From the NCBI RefSeq assembly GCF_003576645.1, contig NC_044925.1:5517133-5581132 (forward strand): 64,000 nucleotides of DNA. Direction: 5' to 3'. The translations under genes and the position numbers were made by a program. Shown here piece by piece: positions 32,632 through 44,526 of this stretch; position 1 is the stretch's first letter, and each line of letters starts with the position of its first letter. The stretch is from Ipomoea triloba. Its lineage: Eukaryota; Streptophyta; Magnoliopsida; Solanales; Convolvulaceae. The notes beneath the pieces are model-generated. The model was not told the origin of the DNA. It saw only the letters and a program-made list of their open reading frames with translations, and ran no database searches.

Positions 32632-35600
32632 TTCTCCCACTTGGTGGAAGTCCTAGCACAACCCTCATCACAGAACAAAACACATGAATCATAGTGATAA
32701 ATCCTCTATTTTACAGAGTAATATCCATTATGGTCACATGCATTTTAATTCTCCAACTTAGGTCCCTCATGAACAAACCCAAGGTTTATTCTCGGTAATT
32801 TAAGGGATGTTTCTCAAAATATATATGTGCACAACTGAAGAGAGAAACCATCCAAAATATTTGTACAAAAGAGTACACTGTATGATCTCTAAAATCTTTA
32901 AAAGCATGCCTTAAGTAGAGATCTCTTAATGTTAGCATAATGCTAACTGTATTCTGTGACTTCTTTATAACTGAACTTGAACACTATCTCTAACAATTAA
33001 GAGCTCAGAGTTGACACGTCTGTCACTCCCACTCATTAAAATAGCCAAAAGATAGTAAAGTCACATAATCATTCCAATAACTTAGAGAACAAACAAAAAA
33101 AAAAAAAAAACTCTAAGCCCATAAATTTGGAATCTTAACATCCACTTTAAAATTAACTGAACATTTATGAGTCTTATTTTTATGTTCTCACAAAATTGTT
33201 TTTGAGCCTTACATACCAAAATGGCCCAGGATCAATTTTGAAGATACTAAAGACTCTATTAAATGCTAAAGAATAACAGTGTACCACAAGTTAAATGATT
33301 CTGTTCTAATAAATTCTTTAATATTGTTACAACATTTTCATAAATATGTTGCACAACTAAATGTTCAATAATTTGAACTTATGAATTTATACGAACAAAT
33401 ACAAGATTAATACTTGTAGAATTGCATGGACTTAGGTGTTTGACATACAATCCAATTTGCATTGGGATGTATGCAGACAATAATTAAATTCATAATCTTT
33501 AGTGGAGCACCTTAATGATCTTTTTCTAAATGATTACTCTCACTGTTCTTTAGCAAAAGTAATGATATACATACTCATAATTGATTTGGCCAACTAATAA
33601 ATGAGGATAGAATTCCCCACCATTAGTTGGGCATACTAAATAATCAATATTTGGTTCCAATTAAAGTCCAAATAAACAATGAAGATATAATTTCCCACCA
33701 TAGTTGGACATACTAAAAAAAAAATAAAAAATACACCTTTCAAAACCTAAGTTAGAATTTGGCTCAAAAGATACATTTTATTCTTGGAATCCAAAAGAAG
33801 TATATCATATCACGTAACTTACTATAGTTAGACCAAAGAACCAAGTAAGCTTTCGTGGAATAATTAATAAAAGTGGCTAAATTTTGGGAAGTAACTGAAT
33901 ACATGTGTTGCCAATGCAAACCATGAAACTTAGAATTTATAATTGAACTAAATTTATAAATTCTAAGAAATTGTAATAAAGTTATTATCTGGGTTGAGGG
34001 ATTTATTGACATAAAACTTGCCTGTGGGCTGAAATTTTAATTCTATTAAATCCAATTAAGAAACTCTTTATGATAATAGTTTATCTCAATTATCAAATAG
34101 TCAAAGAACCTAGTGACATAAAACTTGCCTGTGGGCTAAAGTCTTACTCAATTAGATCCAACTGAAAATTTTTATTTATGATGAAATAATTTATCAAATA
34201 AGTTGAAGAATCAAGTGACATAAAACTTGCCTGTGGGCTAAAGTTTAATTCAATAAAATTCATTACAACCATTATGATAAAAAAAAACTTAAAGAAATCA
34301 AATTCTTTTCCTTTAACCCTCGTGGGAAATTCAAGAAATATGATCCAAAGTTTACATCATAAAATTAAACTTCATGATAGAATTGGAAATTATTTACAAA
34401 TAACCATAAAGTAAATAAAATAATTTATTTCTATCATTACTGATAAAACTACTAAACTCCATTCCAAGGCATTAAAACTACTAAACTCCATTCCAATACA
34501 TAAATGCCTGTGGGCTAAATTATGATCGTTGTCTAGTATTTCATCCTGATTAATTTATACAAATATAACGAAATTGCCTGTGGGCTAAATTTCATCATAT
34601 TACATACAATTAATCACAACTCATATGTCTAAAACTTTATGTGATCAAGGTAAACCGCTTAATATATAATTTTAACTGATTAAGGATGTTGTGGCTACTC
34701 CCCAACCAAATTAAAATTATAAGATCACTAGGCATAAATCACTTGTGTAATCTTTATGTGATCAAGATAAAGATATATATAATTTAATCTGATTAAAGAT
34801 GCTGTGGCTACTCCTCAACCAAATTAAAATTATAATATCATAACTTAATAATCTTTGGAAATTGAATAAGCCGTGGCTATTCTTTAATTAACCAAGATTG
34901 AAACTTTAAGACTTCAGTAAATTAAAGATGATGTGTCTATTCTTTAATGAACCGAAATCAAATCACATTGCAAGGGATACTTAAAAATTTTGACAGATTA
35001 TACCAAATCAAGATAGGAAATTTCAAAATGTATACACCCCAGAAAAATTGGTAAAACAAAACCTCACTAAAGACCAATTCATTAGATAATATCAGTTTAA
35101 GGAGACTAGTGGCCAAGATGTTCTTAAGTCATGGCCATAAAACTAGTATGCCTCACTGATTCATATACACAAAATGTATAACTATTTGGGGTATAAACAA
35201 AACTGTAGGGTATAATCCGAAATTAAATAGTTCACATATGAATAATGCTTTAAAATAGTGAACTAAATTAGCAGACTAAATGTGCTTAAATTCAGGCACT
35301 ACCGTAACTAAAGTTTATGCATAAGTCCAACTTAATAAGGAACTAATATAATTCCAACATAAATTTATGCATTACTGAAGGCATAATAATAAAATTGCAT
35401 AATTTAAAACCAGAATATTATGCAGTGGACAAATTAATATGCATAAAATTAAGCATTAAACTCATATATTCTAAACAAATTGCGTAACTTAAAGCAATTT
35501 TAATATGAGCTTCCAAAGTATAAACTTAATATTCAAACTCTAATGAGTCCAATCTATAGGGACCCAAATTAATGAATATATACTTTGAAAATTTTTAAAC

Positions 35601-36611
35601 TTTAAGCCCATGACAAAATGTCGTAATGCATCACACTTAGCTTATGAGAAATATACCGAATTTACAAATTCAACAATATTTAACCAAAAAAAGTATATAT
35701 TGCCATTTGCAAAACAAAATTTCACAAACCCAAATTGCATAATCAAACTTAATATTATGCACTTAATGTGATTGAATGCATAAAACTATCTGAAAAGTAT
35801 GAACCATCTATAGAGTATGAATTTACACTAAATATTCATTATTCATACTTAACAAAATATGGGCAAAAAGAACTAAAATCATAATTCAAATAACTAAATG
35901 AATTATGACATAAATGGCAATAGTCAATTGCCTAGCAAATATGTTTTTCCAAAATTACTGAATTGATTCAAAACCATTCTCCATAACTCAATTAATAATA
36001 TTATTATCATTAATGGCAAAATTACAAATAATGAAAAAAACAATAAAATAGCCATAATAATATTATTAAATGGAGACTAAAAGAGGAAAAACAATGGTTA
36101 TAACCGCTAACTTTACAAACATTTTCGGATATAATTTTGAAAACTTGATAAAATTTGAAGTCCGAAAAATATTAATGTCAAGAAAATGATAATATCCATA
36201 ATATTTTCTTAACTGGGACATTGTCACATGAACTTAATTGGAAACAATTCAGGAGTCATAACTGAATACCATATTAATATTAATAGTATCATTAATTAAA
36301 ATATTTAATGGTAATAGGCAACATTATAATTACCATTAACATTTAACAATGACAACCAAATTATGGTAATACACCTTAATGTTTCAATATTTCTAAAGAT
36401 AGAATGTGTGACTAGTCCAAATTAGCGATTAACTATAACTGTAGCACTAATTACCAATTAATAATAAAAGATAATTAATGACATACCTTAATGATGCAAA
36501 CCGCATCTTCCCATTGCGCTAGCAACGATGACAATCCATAAGAGAAGAAAAAAAAAAAAACTTCATAATTCTCCCCATCTTCATTGTTGGTGTCAGTAAC
36601 CTCAATGCAGT
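32632..36611 (-). mobile_element. Non-coding, repeat-rich internal-type region next to the LTR
   Basis: It follows the polypurine-like tract with no protein frames over nearly 4 kb. Short phrases recur at loose spacing: ACTTGCCTGTGGGCTAAA (about 34017, 34120, 34222, 34504, 34575), TGTGGCTACTCCCCAACC, and CCCACCATAGTTGGACATAC. This may be a non-autonomous retrotransposon interior or simply decayed. No second LTR was seen. Confidence 0.4.
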
Positions 36612-37441
36612 AATTTCTAGTTTAGTTTCTAGGATTTAACAACATATGCATTCTGTAGTATGTCTAAAGTGCACTCTAAAGTTTGGGTTATTTACAAAAA
36701 TATCACCATGGTTTTTCTAATGGTTTCATATCCATTAGATCTTCTCAAATGGATAGTTCTAATTAGTTTCTAATTTTCTCTTAGGTACATATTCTCACGA
36801 GAATGTTTCCCTATATATAGTACATAAATTAAAGAAAGAGAATAAGAAAGAGGAAAAAATAAAAAGAAGGAAAATAGGTCGCACAAAGAAGGAAGCAACC
36901 AACCTATGAAGGTATGAATGAGATGTGTGGATCTTTTTCAGTTTAACCAGTTGTAGGTCCTGTCTTGCGCACATAGGAAGAAGTAAGTCAACTATTTTTT
37001 ATCATATCTGCTCGAATTGATTCAGAAAGAAATTAAAAGAGAGAGTACTTTTAACAATTTGTGGAAAAAATTTTCAATCACAAATCTTAGGTTTTCAATA
37101 TTTAAGTGTTTGTTGGAAATTTTTAGTTTTTCAACAATGATATATGGAGAGTAACTCAGCCTCTTTGTTTTTAATCCGTTTGATATGAGATTTGGAGTTA
37201 CTAATCCGATATGTTGATTAGTAAAAAAGATTGCTACAACATTGATTTGAAATGAAAAGAGTTTTTGTCCTTTGAAATTTGTACAGTCGGAAGCAATACA
37301 AATGGGATCAAATTTGGCACATGGCTATTTAATTAAGCTTAGCTAGGTTACTATTAGAGAATAAAACAAATAGCAAGGACCCAATTACATTTGCCCCATG
37401 GCTGCACAATAGAGTACCTGCATTAACATAAATATATTTAA
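36612..37441 (+). repeat. Duplicated host segment, part C, copy 1
   Basis: It is nearly identical in order to 44527-45334 over about 830 bp. It includes CCCTATATATAGTACATAAA at about 36810, a TATA-like element, a GA-rich stretch (about 36832-36890) like a plant 5' leader, and ACCTATGAAGGTATGAATG, a possible splice donor. No coding frame follows. It holds the uninterrupted site AATTTCTAGTTTAGTTTC that the solo LTR split in copy 2. Confidence 0.8.
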
Positions 37442-37482
37442 CCGAACCCGACACATAAAATGGGAGGGAGGGAGTGTGTATA

Positions 37483-37520
<38 letters not shown>
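37442..37520. repeat. Stowaway MITE end fragment and (TA)n
   Basis: AACCGAACCCGACACATAAA and GGGAGGGAGGGAG match the right end of 17675-17931. A (TA)n tract follows directly. Confidence 0.7.
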
Positions 37521-37522
<2 letters not shown>

Positions 37523-38309
37523 ATCGCGTTCAAATGCGTACTGGCCGCCCAGGAGAGAAATGCGGACGAATTACAGCGCGACACGTGTCCGGAATGTAGT
37601 TGCACCTAACGTTATAACTAGGTGCATATAGGTGCACTCAGGTGCATAAATGTTAACAAGGTAAATTACTTGCACCTGCAAGTGAAAATAGGTGCACACG
37701 TGCAAGTAAAATGTATTACAAGTGCAAGTAAATTGTACAATGAGCATCAATACTAAGTGCACCTAATGTTATAACTAGGTGCACTTAATGTTATAACTAG
37801 GTGCACATAGGTTGCAACCTAGTGCATGAATGTTAACAAAGTAAATTACTTGCACAAGTGCAAGTAAAATGTATTGCAGATGCAAGTAAAATGTATTACA
37901 AGTGCACGTGAATTGTACAGTGAGAATCAATACTAAGTGCACCTAATGTTATAACTAGGTGCAACCTATGTTAAAACTAGGTGCACCTAGGTTGCACCCA
38001 GGTGCATGAATATTAATAGGGTAAATTACTTGCATTTGTAAGTGAAAATATTTGCGAAAATAGGTGCATGAATATTAACAAGGTAAATTACTCGCACTTG
38101 TAAGTGAAAATAGGTGCGAAAATAGGTGCACTTATAAGTGAAACTAGGTGCACTTTTAAGTGAAACTAGGTGCACCAAAGTTCCAGTTATTTACAAAAAT
38201 GCCACCGCGTCATTTTTTTAAAATTGCATCTGATTCATTGATCTGGACACGTGAACGGTTGTGGAGCGTTCTCATTTCCTACCTGGGCGAGAGTTCGCAC
38301 AAGAGTGCA

Positions 38310-38313
<4 letters not shown>
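37521..38313. mobile_element. TA-flanked TIR element, full-length (793 bp)
   Basis: Both sides are (TA)n. The left end GGATCGCGTTCAAATGCG and the inverse of the right end GGGTTGCACTCTTGTGCG align for about 70 bp and both reach an ACGTGTCC word. The interior is a loose array of GTGCACCTAATGTTATAACT and AAGTGCAAGTAAAATGTATT units. No coding capacity. A 5'-truncated relative lies at 8690-9088. Confidence 0.75.

Positions 38314-38341
<28 letters not shown>
38314..38341. repeat. (TA)n microsatellite
   Basis: A TA run on the right side of the TIR element. Confidence 0.9.
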
Positions 38342-38344
<3 letters not shown>

Positions 38345-39194
38345 GGCTTTAATTAAGTATTGCAAATTGACTAGGCAGTAGTTTGGTTGGACCAAATAAC
38401 TAAGTTGTTAGTTAAAGCCTATATTAACTGGGTATAAGATATATAGTATATAGCACTTAAAGTTATAGTATTGATGCTGTTCAGAATAATATATACAGTA
38501 TACTATCTAAGCTTCTGTATCATTTATGGGTCAAAAGCTAACGATACTCTACCTGCAGGTTCACCTTTCCAAAAGTAACAAAACTGAGACGACATCAACT
38601 ATGACTAAAGATGAGCATGCTTCCGCTTTCACTACTACAATATTAGATTTTTCTGGTAAAATTATATTCAGTTAATCGTTGCATTGATATATAACATCTA
38701 TCAATTATCATGCATATATATTTCGTAAGTTTGGCATTCTAATTCCATATACAAGCGTGATTCAGTTGTATTACAAATATATGACAGAGGCATTATGGAA
38801 TTGATGATCTCTTACTCGATCTGCTATATATTTTCTCTACTTTCTGATTTTTGTGAATGAAGTTTGGCTCTTGATCTGACTCGAGATAGAATATTCGTTG
38901 GGATACAACACTAGGCCTGCAAATTGCACATCATGTCTTTGCCAACCTGGGACGACAAAAAATATATGATGTTACTATAATATGTTAGACTGGTACGTCG
39001 TAATTGTCACACAGTCAGAACATATATATGCCAACCAGAAGGATCCTCTCATTACTTGTACGTTGCAATTACATTATATAGTTTATTTTTATCCGGGATT
39101 CCTGCCTACCGACACATTGAACGATCAGAGGATGTGTTTTTTTACTGTTCTTTTTGCACAACCAACTGTTGGTGTACGAGAATGTTAGCTTTAC

Positions 39195-39590
39195 ATCAAA
39201 GGCTGAGTGTTGTTTGTAAGAATATTATTTTGAATATGACTAACCTCCGGTCACAGTTGTTCTTTAAAATTGCCTTTGATTCTACTGTAGGTGTTGTAGA
39301 TTGTCTTAGTAGTTTGCTAAATGTTGATGCAGTGGTATGTCTACTACTTGCTCTCAGGTTCAATAGAGATGGTGTATGAATAATGTCAAAAGACAGTAAC
39401 CTGAACAATGAAGGAACCTTGCTTATATAGTCCATATGCCATTAATATAGGCTTTGTAACGATTTCTGTTACAACCATTACGACACAAATTATGGCACCA
39501 CGTATTTAATGGCTTATTTAGGAGCCATAATGTCTTGCACCATTTTAATCATTTTCCTAATGGAAAATGTTACATTCTTCACACACACAT
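39195..39590 (-). mobile_element. Copia-type LTR fragment, copy-1-specific
   Basis: On the minus strand TGTAACATTTTCC starts at about 39576 after GTGAAGAA, and GGACTATATAAGCAAGG about 140 bases on is a TATA box. The corresponding place in copy 2 (about 57975) lacks it. The right limit is approximate. Confidence 0.5.
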
Positions 39591-40018
39591 AGGGTGTGTT
39601 TGGTTCGCACTTAGGCGTGGTCTATTGGTGCACCACTTACTGGGCGTGGTGATATTTTAGTAATTTCTACGCTTGTGATGCATTTAGATATGTTTGATGG
39701 TGCTACGAGTTCAATGCTATGCCGCTATTCCTGCAGGTTAATTATAATAAGTCTGCAACTTACAAAATTCCTCATAATTATTCCGACACCATACAGCAGA
39801 CAGTATATACATACATGTAGAGACATATAATAATGTGAGAAACCATTATCTCATGATCTCATATGTGTGCCACTAAAATAAAATGCTCTGATCGATCTGT
39901 TCGTACCACAATGATTCTGCCACCATGGGATGTCTACAGGTGTGAGAAATTAAGGATTAGTTTTTTAATTTGGTAGTCTCTCTCTCTCTCTCCCTCCCAC
40001 TCTCCCTCTCCCTCTCTC

Positions 40019-40278
40019 CAATGATCCTCCGAATATTAGGGTTTTATCAGTTGTGATCCTTCGAGTTTAAAATAATCACGAGAAGTCCTTTAAGTTTTTA
40101 AAAATAACTACCTGTGATCCTTAGAGGAGATCTCATGGTCATTTTAAAATCAGGTTATTTTAAGAATTAGGACCACGAGTAATTATTTTTTAAAATTTGA
40201 AAGACCTCTCATGATTATTTTAAACTCAAGAAAATCACAGCTGGTAAAACCCTAATACTCGAAAGACTTATTAACTCT
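40019..40278. mobile_element. Foldback element shared by both copies
   Basis: ATATTAGGGTTTTATCAG with TTGTGATCCTTCGAGTTTAA at left pairs with the inverse of the right end over about 115 bp. The same element is at 59135-59390 in copy 2, so it was present before the duplication. Confidence 0.7.
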
Positions 40279-40831
40279 ATAAAAATCTAAAAGGAGAGTT
40301 TGCAAGTTGCAACGCAGCAGACAAAACAACCTTAATTATTTGGCAGTGAGGTGGTGTCTGAAACAAGTTTCTAGAGTCTGTATACAGCAGATGAAATCTT
40401 TGCTCCATTAATGTAAAAGCAAAAACATCAAACCCCATCCACAACAACAATGCTACTTAAAACACGCATTAAGAAGCACATTTCGTGGATCTACTTGCAA
40501 ACACTCAAATGCCGGCCACAAGCTACCTATAAAGTTTATATATATATCTAATGTAACATTAGAGTTTATGTGCCGTTTGGTCTAACGACTTTGATACAGT
40601 ACTTGCTATTGCCTATTGGTTCATGTTTCTTTCTGGGAAAATTTTAGTAAAATCCTACCAAATCTTATTGTATGATCTGCAAGTAATCAAACAAATATAC
40701 TAAAAACTTTTGTCAAATTTAAATAAATATAATTTTTTTTATTAGTGTATATATTTGTGTTACAAGAAAAAAATTATAAAGCAACAATTACCATCGTATT
40801 CATATAGTATCATTATGCCCACTATAATCAC

Positions 40832-40867
<36 letters not shown>

Positions 40868-41132
40868 CATTACTCTTGTAAATTTTTTCTGTAACATAGC
40901 TTTTTTCTAGGGCGTGTTTATTAATTGGAGATATTTTTTTTATATATACGTAAGGAAGGGGGCAACCCAGGTAAAACAATTACAGCTAATCCCAACAATT
41001 AATTGGAGATATACATACCAAAATATTTTGGATATCAAATTTAAAAATAATTCAAAATTTTAAATTTGTGATTAAATTTTTTACATTATAGTTCCAAAAC
41101 TTAATTAGAAAAATAAATGTGAGATATTTTTT

Positions 41133-41259
41133 TAGGAATAAAGTACAAATAAGCCATGGAACTATTTGGAAAACAACAATTAAGTCATCGAACTTGAATA
41201 ACCCCCAAATAAGCCACTGAACTCGGAAAAATAGAGTAATTAAGCCACTGAAATCGAAA

Positions 41260-41290
<31 letters not shown>

Positions 41291-41901
41291 GCAATTAACA
41301 TTTTTAACATGTCAACTTCAGGTTAAAGTACAAATAAGTCACTGAACTATCTAAGAAACATCAATTAAGCCTTCAAAGTCAAATAACTCCCAAATAAGTT
41401 ACTTTTTTTACTTTTTATTTTTAAAAAATATATGTTAATTCCATTTTTTACCCTAGATTTATAGTTGACAGTTCATTGTTAGTCGTTTATTTTATCAGAA
41501 CATCTTTATTTATTTATATTTTTTTTAACCTTTTTAATCAAATGAAAAAATAAGGATGTTCGGATAAAAAAAGATTAAAAGTGGATTGTCACCTATAAAT
41601 TTAGGGCAAAAATGGAATTAACTCATAAAAAGTTTTTTTTTTTTTTAAAAGTGAAAAATGGCTTATTTGGGAGTTATTTGACTTCGATGGCTTAATTGAT
41701 ATTTCTTAGATAGTTCAGTGGTTTATTTGTACTTTAACCTAAAGTTAACTTGTTAAAAATGTTAATTATTCTTTATTTCTGGTTTCAGTGGCTTAATTGC
41801 TCTTTTTTTTCCAGGTTCGGTGGCTTATTTGGAAGTTATTCGAGTTCAATGGCTTAATTGCTATTTTCCAAATAGTAGGATGGCTTATTTGTACTTTATC
41901 C
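41133..41901. mobile_element. Mutator-type foldback element (769 bp) with a second foldback at its centre
   Basis: The arms of about 270 bp (AGGAATAAAGTACAAATAAG / inverse ATGGATAAAGTACAAATAAG) are flanked by a perfect 9-bp ATATTTTTT duplication (41124-41132 and 41902-41910). Copy 2 near 61345 has one ATATTTTTA and no insertion. The centre (about 41437-41627, GTTAATTCCATTTTTTACC) is a diverged copy of the element at 55452-55853. Confidence 0.82.
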
Positions 41902-42301
41902 ATATTTTTTAAATTTAAAAAATAGAGAATGAAAAATTAAATCATCGACTACTTTTTAGGGCTTAAAGGTGGCATAAAATAAGGATTTTCGGTGGTTGAT
42001 TGTAGAGTTCAGATGTTTGATTCACAAGTGGTGAATTGATTGGTTTGTAATAGGATCCTAGTAACTCATTATGCAATCTGGTGCATACTTGCGCGAAGGA
42101 GATGATTCATTATTGGAGTATTTCTATTGTACACGTGTTTGTTAAATTATTTAGCCATAGTGGTAGTCTTTAGATGCTTGACCAATTTCGGTTGGGTCTT
42201 CATCATCTCTCCTTAATGATTATTGTCTTGGGTGTCCCATGGACATCTATAATAGAGTAGTTTTTGGCTTCTTTTGGGTCACACCTACGCTCACTCTAGA
42301 T

Positions 42302-42740
42302 TTTTTGAGGCTATGTTTGGTAAATTTAGTTGAAAAGGTAATTGAGGCTATGTGTTTTTTATTTCGGCTGGTTCCCAGATGCGTGAAGGTGCTTTGCAGC
42401 CTAGAGAAGTCGAGGCCCTAGTAGTTCGTGAATCTTTAAGTTAGCTCAAGATTAAGTTCGTGATGCTGAGCTTTTGATTACAAGTCTCAACAAACCAAGT
42501 CTGTCACCTTTTGGTTTGCTTTTAAATGATGTTAGTTTTCATGATATTACTTTTAGTCATGTGCGTCGTTAAGCCAATATGGTGGCTCATCTTTTAGCTA
42601 ATTTTGCTTCCTCCCAGCTTGTTAGTAAGGTCTGGACTGATTCAGGACCTATTTTTCTTCCATCTGCTATATCTCCGGATTTAAATGACTTTTAATGAAT
42701 TTCCTTTTTCCGTCAAAAAAAAAAAAAAAAAAAAAAAAAA
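42302..42740 (+). mobile_element. 5'-truncated LINE: RNase H end plus poly(A)
   Basis: Translation gives QPREVEALVVRESLS, then a stop, then a chain with LITSLNKPSLSPFGLLLNDV, ITFSHVRR, stop, ANMVAHLLANFASSQLV, ending PDLNDF. This is the C-terminal RNase H part of a plant L1-type ORF2, followed by a short 3' tail and 26 A residues (42715-42740). At least two stop codons break it. It differs from the LINE at 48427 and so belongs to another lineage. Confidence 0.85.
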
Positions 42741-42872
42741 CTAAGTACATCAAATGTGAAAGTGCAATGCGCTTAAGGTTCACCTTTTAGAATTTATGGT
42801 TTAATTTTATTTTTTTTTTGGTTTTGGGTTTCACCTTTTAGTATTTATGGTTTAGCTTGGGTTTAATTATTT
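42741..42872. other. Short spacer between LINE tail and solo LTR
   Basis: AT-rich, with the word CACCTTTTAG.ATTTATGGTTTA repeated twice (about 42781 and 42831). Confidence 0.6.
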
Positions 42873-42877
42873 CTAGT

Positions 42878-44521
42878 TGATAAGTGCAAAAGATGCCACA
42901 CTTATAAGGTCGTTCGAGGATCACATTGCACACGATCGCTAGCTTTTATGATTGATTTGAGCTTGAATTGCGTTAAAATGCTTGTTATTGCCATTGGACC
43001 CTAGTCCACACTTGATTAATCAATTTGTAGGTAAAGCAATGTGCAAAAAGGTAGGAAAAGGCATGGATTGCAAAGATAAACTCACAGGCCAAAGTCGGAG
43101 CAAAAAGCCAGGCACGGACGCGCCTTGGACGCGCGTCCACCCAGGCGTCCACAATTCACGCCTCTGAAGTTCGAAGCAGTCTGCTGCGGACGCAGCACGG
43201 ACGCCCGCGTCCGATTTCCAGCCCTCTGAAGTTGGTTCGCTCTGCTACGGACGCACGGTGGACGACGGACGGACGCCCACGTCCGAAAATCAGCCCTCTG
43301 AAGTTGGGTCGCTCTGCTGTGGACGCGGGTCGGACGCCCGCGTCCGATTTTCACCACTCAGATGTTTTCGTCGCCTGACAGCAGAAGTCCCACTGGACGC
43401 GCAGCGGACGCGCGTCCAATCGGGCGTCCACAGCGTAACATTTTGGCGGTTTGGGGCGCGATTTAAATAGAGGTTGGAGCAATTTTGAAGGGGATCTCAC
43501 TCATTTTTCCAGCTTAGTCTAGTCTAGAATTTCTCTCTCTAGAATTAGGTTAAAATTCTCTCACAATTCCACTTCAATTCCAATAACATTTCAATTCAAG
43601 TAGCTAGATTTGGAGAAGATTGTGCACATCAACTTTCAATTGATCAAGATTGTTAGAAAAATTCCATTTCCATTCAAGTAATATTCCAATTTCCACTCTT
43701 GTGATTCAATTCTTAGTTTGTGATTTGATTTGTTGAATTGATTTGTGCTTTGATTTGTGATTTGATTTCAATCCTTATAGCTTAGATTTGCTCAATTGCT
43801 TTGATGATGCCTAGTTTAGAGATGTGTGGCTAGTTACCTTGTGGATTTGGACTAATTGAACATGCATGTGTTTCTTGAGCTCTCATATCATATATCTAGG
43901 GTAGAATGATGCCTTTTCGATATCTTGATTGTGGTTTGGGGTGTTTGTTTGACCTCTACGCCAACTAGGCCGGTTGGACTAGAGAGTTAGGGTAGAAAGC
44001 TTTCACCTATGAGAATAGGGAATGCTTGAAGACCTCACCAACCTCATTTCTCTCTCACCTTTGAGAAAAGGGAGAGGGAAGGCAAGAGGCACATAACGTG
44101 TTTGTCAAAATGCCTCTTCTAGCCTAATGATCACAAGGATGACATTACGGTCTAAGAAGTGAGTCCATTGACCACGAGAGTGGCGGTGGTGTGAGTGACC
44201 TTGTCTCATGTGAGTCCTTTGAGTGTTTTCAAGCCCTAGTACTTTAGGAAATCAAGAGATTACATGTGTGCTAGGTTAGTCCGAATCCTCCTTTCCAATA
44301 CTTGTTTTACAACCCTTTAGCTTTCGTCTTTAAGACATCTTTAGAATGACATGCATACACAACCATCTTGATTAGGACTAGCTTTTGAAAAATAGGCGCT
44401 CTTCTGACTAATTCCTTGCTTACCGAATCCTTCCTTGCCTTTCCTTGAGACTGACACTCGGGAACTTCTTCCCATTTTAACCCTTGCATCTTTCCACCTC
44501 CCACGAAAACACAATTCGTCA
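42878..44521 (+). mobile_element. Solo LTR, long (1644 bp), probably Ty3/gypsy Tat/Athila type
   Basis: It begins TGATAAGTGC, ends ATTCGTCA, and is flanked by a perfect CTAGT duplication (42873-42877 and 44522-44526). The intact target, with one CTAGT, is preserved at about 36624 in copy 1. It contains a GC-rich block of GGACGCG-type repeats (43115-43435), then a CT-rich region, and near its 3' end the phrase ACACTCGGGAACTTCTTCCC typical of long gypsy LTRs. Strand is inferred from that phrase. Confidence 0.85.
43115..43435. repeat. GC-rich repeats inside the solo LTR
   Basis: The words CGGACGCCCGCGTCCGATTT and CAGCCCTCTGAAGTTGG recur three times at spacings of about 60-80 bp. They produce long spurious open frames on both strands. 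Confidence 0.8.
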
Positions 44522-44526
44522 CTAGT

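Larger units (their letters stand above)
38380..42300 (+). repeat. Duplicated host segment, part A, copy 1
   Basis: It is collinear with 57196-61590. Landmarks in the same order include TTAAAGCCTATATTAA, GATCTGACTCGAGATAGAAT, TATCCGGGATTCCTGCCTAC, CATGGGATGTCTACAGGTGT, TTGCAAGTTGCAACGCAGCA and GAGTAGTTTTTGGCTTCTTT. No gene was recognised in it. It carries its own insertions at 39195-39590 and 41133-41901. Confidence 0.85.

Noticed and set aside
32632..36611. Regularly recurring phrases considered as a CRISPR-like array
   Set aside because: The genome is a plant, spacing is irregular, the phrases are degenerate, and they sit beside an LTR and polypurine tract.
43082..43470. GC-rich open frames on both strands
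   Set aside because: They lie within the repeated GC block of the solo LTR. They match no protein and are interrupted outside it.
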